Shown here piece by piece: positions 60,333-64,000 of a stretch of 64,000 nucleotides of DNA. A model generated the notes under the pieces. The model searched no databases. It saw only the letters and a program-made list of their open reading frames with translations, and was not told the origin of the DNA. This DNA comes from Acidobacteriota bacterium (GTDB lineage Bacteria > Acidobacteriota > Thermoanaerobaculia > UBA5066). The stretch covers positions 124,001-188,000 of the forward strand of contig JADJVE010000019.1 in assembly GCA_016716715.1 (NCBI GenBank), given 5' to 3'. Position numbers and translations under genes: made by a program. Position 1 is the first letter of the stretch, and every line of letters begins with the position of its first letter.

Positions 60333-62332
60333 GCGTTCGGCCCGGCCGCGTCCGGCGCCGGGAGCGTCCACGCCACGCTTTTCACGTTCGATCCGTCCGG
60401 CTCGGCGTGAGCCGTCAGCTCCGCGGCCATCGCGTCGGCGAGCCGGCGCGCGACCGACAGCCCGAACTCGCCGGCGCCCCGCGCCGAACCCACGTCGTCG
60501 TAGAGGTGGGCCGCCTTCTCGGGCGTGAGAGTCGGCGCGCGGTCGACGACCCTGACGAACGCGCGGCCGTCGGCCGCGGATGCGAGGAGCCGGACCTCGG
60601 GGCCGCCGCGGGGCGATCGGCGAAGCGAGTGGTCGACGAGGTTCGTGACGAGCCGCTCGACTTTTTCGCGGTCGCCCGGGACCTTCGGAAGCCCTTTCGG
60701 AATCTCGACGGAGAACCGCACGCCGCGCTTGAAGGCGGCGGCCGAGAGCGCGGGAGCAAGGCCGCGCAGGACTTCCGCGAGGTCCAGCTCGGCGAGCCGG
60801 AGCGTCGAGCGCGCGCGCCCGCTGACGGCCGCGTCGAGGACGTCGGCGATGAGGCGCTCGAGGCGTGTGAGGCTCTCGGACGCGGTCTTGAGGAGCTGGG
60901 TCGGGCGCTCGGGAAGGTCTTCGGCGAGGTCGCTCAGGACGACCTCGAGGTAACTCTGTGCGATCGCGAGCGGCGTGCGCAGCTCGTGGGCCGCGGCGGT
61001 CCAGAACCGCGCGCGCACGACGTCGCCCTCCCGCACGCTGTGCTGCAGGGCCTCGAGCTGGCGTCCCGTCTCGTCCGCATCGTGCTGGAGCGCCTGCTCG
61101 CGCGCCTCGCGGGCGTCCTCGTGTCGCCGGTCGCGGAGCGTGATCGTCGACCACCCGGCCTTGCCGGCGGTCTCGTCGGGCGTGGGAATCGAGAGGACCT
61201 CGACCGGGATCGTCTCGCCCGCGGCCGTCACGAGGCGCGCGCGCGTCGTCGCGACCGGCGTGCCGGGCTGCGGCGTCAGCGTCGTGAAGGCGTCTTCCGG
61301 CGCGAGGGGACGGAGCAAGGAGCGGATGTCGAGCCCCACGAGCTCGGATTCCAGCCGGCGCGTCATCGCGCAGAACGGCGGGTTCACGAGGAGGATCTCC
61401 CCGGACGGGCCGACCATCGCGGTCGCGTCCGGGATTCCCGTGAGGATGCGCTGGACCGTCCGCATCCGCTTGCGGTCGGGGCCTTTCTCCAGCGGCTCGG
61501 ACGGGCGCGCGGCAGCGAGCGACGCATGGAGGATGCGCGCGGTGGCGGCGAGAAGCGCAACGTCGACGAGGCCGAACGGCGTGCCCTCGCGGACGGCGTG
61601 GAGGTACAGGTCGCTCCCGTCGCCGGGGACGAGCTGGCAGAGGAGAGAGCGATTCGCCTGCCCTGCGAGGTACGGGGTGGCGGCCTCCATCAGAGGGTCC
61701 CGCTCGATCTCCTCCACGAGGACGGCGCCCGACCGGGCGGCGGCCGCGCGGAGCTCGGGGTAGCGGACGATCTCGACCCTGCGCCCGACGACGCCGGGGC
61801 CGAGACTGGATCCCTCCACCGCGGCCTCGGCCGAGCCGGCCTTCCAGCGGTAGAGCGTCACGCGCGAGGCGTCGAGCGCGAGCGCGAGCGACCGAAGCGC
61901 GTGCTCGACGAAGCTGGGGGCGCCGTCGGCGACCTGCTCCCAGAGGTCGAGGAGGCCGGTGAGCTGGACACGCGAGAGGAGGAGCGCAGGCGCCGGGTCG
62001 TCGGAGCCGCTGCCGAGCGCGGCGGTCGCGCGGCTCCACGGGCCGCGCGCGATCGTCTCGAGCGCGGCGGGGCGGTGGGGGAGGCCCTCTTCTTCGAGGA
62101 CGAAGATCGGCGGCGGCGAGGCAGAGTCGGGCAGCTTCGCAAGGAGCGCGGCCGCGTCCGCGACGGTGCCGGGCGGGACGACGAGGACGACCTCGGGCTG
62201 CGACGCCGCCGCGAGGGACACCGCTTCCTCGACGGTGCTCGCGACGAGCACGTCGCTGCCCGCTCGCTCGAGCGGGGCGCGCACGGATTCCGGGACTCCG
62301 CCTCCCGGACGGAACAGGAGGAAGGGCCGCAT
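60329..62332 (-). CDS. Sensor histidine kinase-like protein with degenerate ATPase domain
   Basis: A 667-residue soluble protein: a receiver-like N-terminus without a clear phospho-acceptor Asp (1-90), a GAF-like region (about 140-300), a PAS domain (about 315-420, IPDATAMVGPSGEILLVNPPF) and a HisKA helix with the phospho-His (WTAAAHELRTPLAIAQSYLE). The C-terminal ATP-binding domain is eroded: the N box reads NLVDHSLRRSP, the G1 box reads DRAPTL in place of DxGxG, and the G2 box GAGEFGLSV. It may be a pseudokinase or a phosphatase-type regulator. It is coupled to cca by GTGA. No response regulator is adjacent. Confidence 0.85.
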   Translation of the reverse strand: MRPFLLFRPGGGVPESVRAPLERAGSDVLVASTVEEAVSLAAASQPEVVLVVPPGTVADAAALLAKLPDSASPPPIFVLEEEGLPHRPAALETIARGPWSRATAALGSGSDDPAPALLLSRVQLTGLLDLWEQVADGAPSFVEHALRSLALALDASRVTLYRWKAGSAEAAVEGSSLGPGVVGRRVEIVRYPELRAAAARSGAVLVEEIERDPLMEAATPYLAGQANRSLLCQLVPGDGSDLYLHAVREGTPFGLVDVALLAATARILHASLAAARPSEPLEKGPDRKRMRTVQRILTGIPDATAMVGPSGEILLVNPPFCAMTRRLESELVGLDIRSLLRPLAPEDAFTTLTPQPGTPVATTRARLVTAAGETIPVEVLSIPTPDETAGKAGWSTITLRDRRHEDAREAREQALQHDADETGRQLEALQHSVREGDVVRARFWTAAAHELRTPLAIAQSYLEVVLSDLAEDLPERPTQLLKTASESLTRLERLIADVLDAAVSGRARSTLRLAELDLAEVLRGLAPALSAAAFKRGVRFSVEIPKGLPKVPGDREKVERLVTNLVDHSLRRSPRGGPEVRLLASAADGRAFVRVVDRAPTLTPEKAAHLYDDVGSARGAGEFGLSVARRLADAMAAELTAHAEPDGSNVKSVAWTLPAPDAAGPNA

Positions 62333-62398
62333 GGATCGTCTCGACTGCACGGTACGGGCGGGCGCCGCGCGCGTCAAGACGGCTGCTAGAATTTCACG

Positions 62399-62689
62399 GT
62401 GAAGATCGACGCGGCGCTCGTGTCGCGCGTGGCGTCCCTCGCCGCGCTCGAGTTGACCGACGCCGAGCGCGACGCCCTCGCGGGGCAGCTCACGCGCATC
62501 GTCGAGCACTTCGAGGCCCTCCGCGCCGTTCCGGAGGAGCTTCTCGCGGCCGAGCCCCCGCTGCCGCCGTCTCCTCTCCGGGCCGACGAGGCCAGGGACG
62601 GCTCGCCGGGCGCGCTCGTGGAGACGAACGCGCCCGAGTTCGCGCACGGTCACTTCGTCGTTCCGCGGGCCGTCTCGAGGGACTCGTGA
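62399..62689 (+). CDS. gatC: Asp/Glu-tRNA(Asn/Gln) amidotransferase subunit C
   Basis: A 96-residue subunit that stabilises GatA in the tRNA-dependent amidotransferase, which converts mischarged Glu-tRNA(Gln) or Asp-tRNA(Asn). Family features are the helix VSRVASLAALELTDAERD, LTRIVEHFEALRAV, a Pro-rich turn and a C-terminal APEFAHGHFVVPRAV (usual form REGHFLVPKV). The start is GTG 62399, 67 bases from the divergent kinase start. The stop overlaps gatA as GTGA. Confidence 0.92.
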   Translation: MKIDAALVSRVASLAALELTDAERDALAGQLTRIVEHFEALRAVPEELLAAEPPLPPSPLRADEARDGSPGALVETNAPEFAHGHFVVPRAVSRDS

Positions 62690-64000
62690 GGGAGGACGCC
62701 GCCGGGCTCCTGGACGGCCCGTTCTCCGCGCTCGCGGAGGCCGTGTCGTCGGGACGCGTGGCGGCGCGGGACGTCGCCGAGGCGTCCCTCGCGCGCGCCG
62801 CGAAGGCGCGCGACCTCTACGGCGCGTTCCTCTCGATCGACGAAGCCGCGACCTTGCGCCAGGCCGAAGCCGTGGACCGGCGGGTCGCAGCCGGCGAGCG
62901 CCTCGCGCTCGCGGGCGTGCCGCTCGCGGTCAAGGACAACATCAACGTCGCCGGCCGCGCATCGACGGCGGGCTCGCGCTTCCTCGCGGGATTCGTCGCG
63001 CCGGACGACGCGACCTGCGTGGCGCGACTCGTCGCCGCAGGCGCGGTCGTCGTCGGCAAGACGAACTGCGACGAGTTCGGGATGGGCTCGTCGAACGAGA
63101 ACTCCGCATACGGCCCGGTGCGCAACCCGTGGGACCCGTCGCGCGTGCCGGGAGGGTCGTCCGGAGGCTCGGCGGCTGCGGTCGCGGCGCGCGCGGTGCC
63201 CCTCGCGATCGGAACCGACACGGGCGGCTCCGTCCGCCAGCCGGCCGCGCTCTGCGGACTCGTGGGCTGGAAGCCGACCTACGGGCGCGTCTCGCGTTAC
63301 GGCCTGATCGCGTTCGCGTCGTCGTTCGACCAGGCGGGCGCGCTCGCCCGGAACGTCCGAGACGCCGCGCGCGCGTTCACGGTCATGGCGGGTGTGGACC
63401 CGAAAGACGCGACGTCGCTCGCGACGCCGGTTCCGGACGCCGAGACGGGCCTCGAGTCGGGCGTGAAAGGCCGCAGGATCGGGCTCCTCGCCGAGGCGGA
63501 ATCCGCGGAGGGGGGCCTGCACCCGGCGGTCGCGGAGACGTTCGCACGCACGGCCGAGGCGCTGCGCGCGGCCGGCGCTGCCGTCACCCGCGTTTCGGTG
63601 CCGCGCGCGGCGTTCGCCGTGCCCGTGTACTACCTCACGGCCACCGCCGAAGCGTCCTCGAACCTCGCGCGCTTCGACGGGGCCCGCTTCGGCGTCCGCG
63701 CGGGCGACGAGTCGCTCGCCGTGATGTACCGCGGCTCGCGCTCGGCGGGCTTCGGGCCCGAGGTGAAGCGGCGCATCCTGCTCGGGACGTTCGCGCTCTC
63801 CTCCGGCTACCACGACGCCTACTACGGCCGCGCCCAGAAGGTGCGCGCCCTTCTCTCGCGCGACTTCGCGGCGGCGTTCCGCGAGGTGGACGCGATCCTC
63901 TGCCCGACGTCGCCCGAGCCGGCGTTTCCGCTCGGCGCCAAGACCCAAGACCCGCTCGCGATGTACCTCGCGGACGTCTTCACGGTGCCGCCGAGTCTCG
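62686..64000 (+). CDS. gatA: Asp/Glu-tRNA(Asn/Gln) amidotransferase subunit A (runs off the end)
   Basis: The first 438 codons of an amidase-signature enzyme that frees ammonia from glutamine for transamidation. The catalytic Lys is in LAVKDNINVAG (near residue 83), the cis-Ser in VPGGSSGGSAAAVAA and the nucleophile Ser in IGTDTGGSVRQPAALCGLVG. Then come the family's KPTYGRVSRYGLIAFASSFDQ-like segments (KPTYGRVSRYGLIAFAS, FDQAGALARNVRD). GTG 62686 overlaps the gatC stop. The C-terminal part lies outside the window; gatB is expected downstream. Confidence 0.95.
   Translation, partial: MREDAAGLLDGPFSALAEAVSSGRVAARDVAEASLARAAKARDLYGAFLSIDEAATLRQAEAVDRRVAAGERLALAGVPLAVKDNINVAGRASTAGSRFLAGFVAPDDATCVARLVAAGAVVVGKTNCDEFGMGSSNENSAYGPVRNPWDPSRVPGGSSGGSAAAVAARAVPLAIGTDTGGSVRQPAALCGLVGWKPTYGRVSRYGLIAFASSFDQAGALARNVRDAARAFTVMAGVDPKDATSLATPVPDAETGLESGVKGRRIGLLAEAESAEGGLHPAVAETFARTAEALRAAGAAVTRVSVPRAAFAVPVYYLTATAEASSNLARFDGARFGVRAGDESLAVMYRGSRSAGFGPEVKRRILLGTFALSSGYHDAYYGRAQKVRALLSRDFAAAFREVDAILCPTSPEPAFPLGAKTQDPLAMYLADVFTVPPSL

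Overview
The window reads as a chromosomal stretch of a GC-rich (about 70% by eye) diderm bacterium. BamA, Skp, LpxD, FabZ, LpxA and LolCD-type genes show an outer membrane with lipid A. The secreted metalloprotease with tandem C-terminal modules, the UVR-containing ClpC and the arg gene order suggest Acidobacteriota, perhaps Thermoanaerobaculia or Holophagae; this placement is an inference from gene style, not a phylogeny. Start codons are often GTG or TTG, and adjacent genes repeatedly overlap as ATGA, GTGA, TTGA or TGATG, so translational coupling is common.

Layout. 0-10 kb: the end of phosphofructokinase, tRNA-Cys, a PAS-LuxR regulator, tRNA-Leu, RNase III, a DsbD operon, tRNA-Phe, a lipid kinase, peptide deformylase, two small Fe-S proteins, an MBL hydrolase and threonine aldolase. 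10-16 kb: a large secreted metalloprotease, small exported proteins, ridA-hpt and a large uncharacterised gene. 16-28 kb: lysS-lolC-lolD, clpC and the envelope cluster bamA-skp-lpxD-fabZ-lpxA, followed by an aminotransferase. 29-31 kb: a small accessory island with a VapBC-like pair and an orphan exported protein. 31-41 kb: an EF-G paralogue, a receptor-type Ser/Thr kinase, gamma-glutamyltransferase, a DGPF-protein/sigma pair, tRNA-Pro, a TetR regulator and an ECF sigma/membrane-protein pair. 41.8-49.2 kb: an arginine operon argR-C-B-D-G-H-J behind a promoter with ARG boxes. 49-54 kb: a disrupted secreted protein, a lipoprotein and a membrane protein. 54-64 kb: lexA with a hydrolase and an M61 peptidase, then leftward histidine kinase-cca-pilT, and gatC-gatA running off the end.

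Most notable points. (1) DsbD appears internally rearranged: the C-terminal half of its thioredoxin domain sits between the alpha domain and the membrane domain, and the protein stops soon after the WCxxC motif. (2) An A/T-rich motif of about 25 bp (core GATTTTCTTNGAAGGTGAAG) recurs at a dozen places, usually as converging inverted pairs. It lies in different reading frames of unrelated conserved genes, which argues for selection or spread at the DNA or RNA level. (3) Several genes (lpxD, cca, the M61 peptidase, the 49 kb secreted protein) carry frame breaks, two of them in a homopolymer or dinucleotide run, and the Ser/Thr kinase and lipid kinase lack a canonical start upstream of conserved sequence. 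Raw-read support must decide between sequence error and biology.
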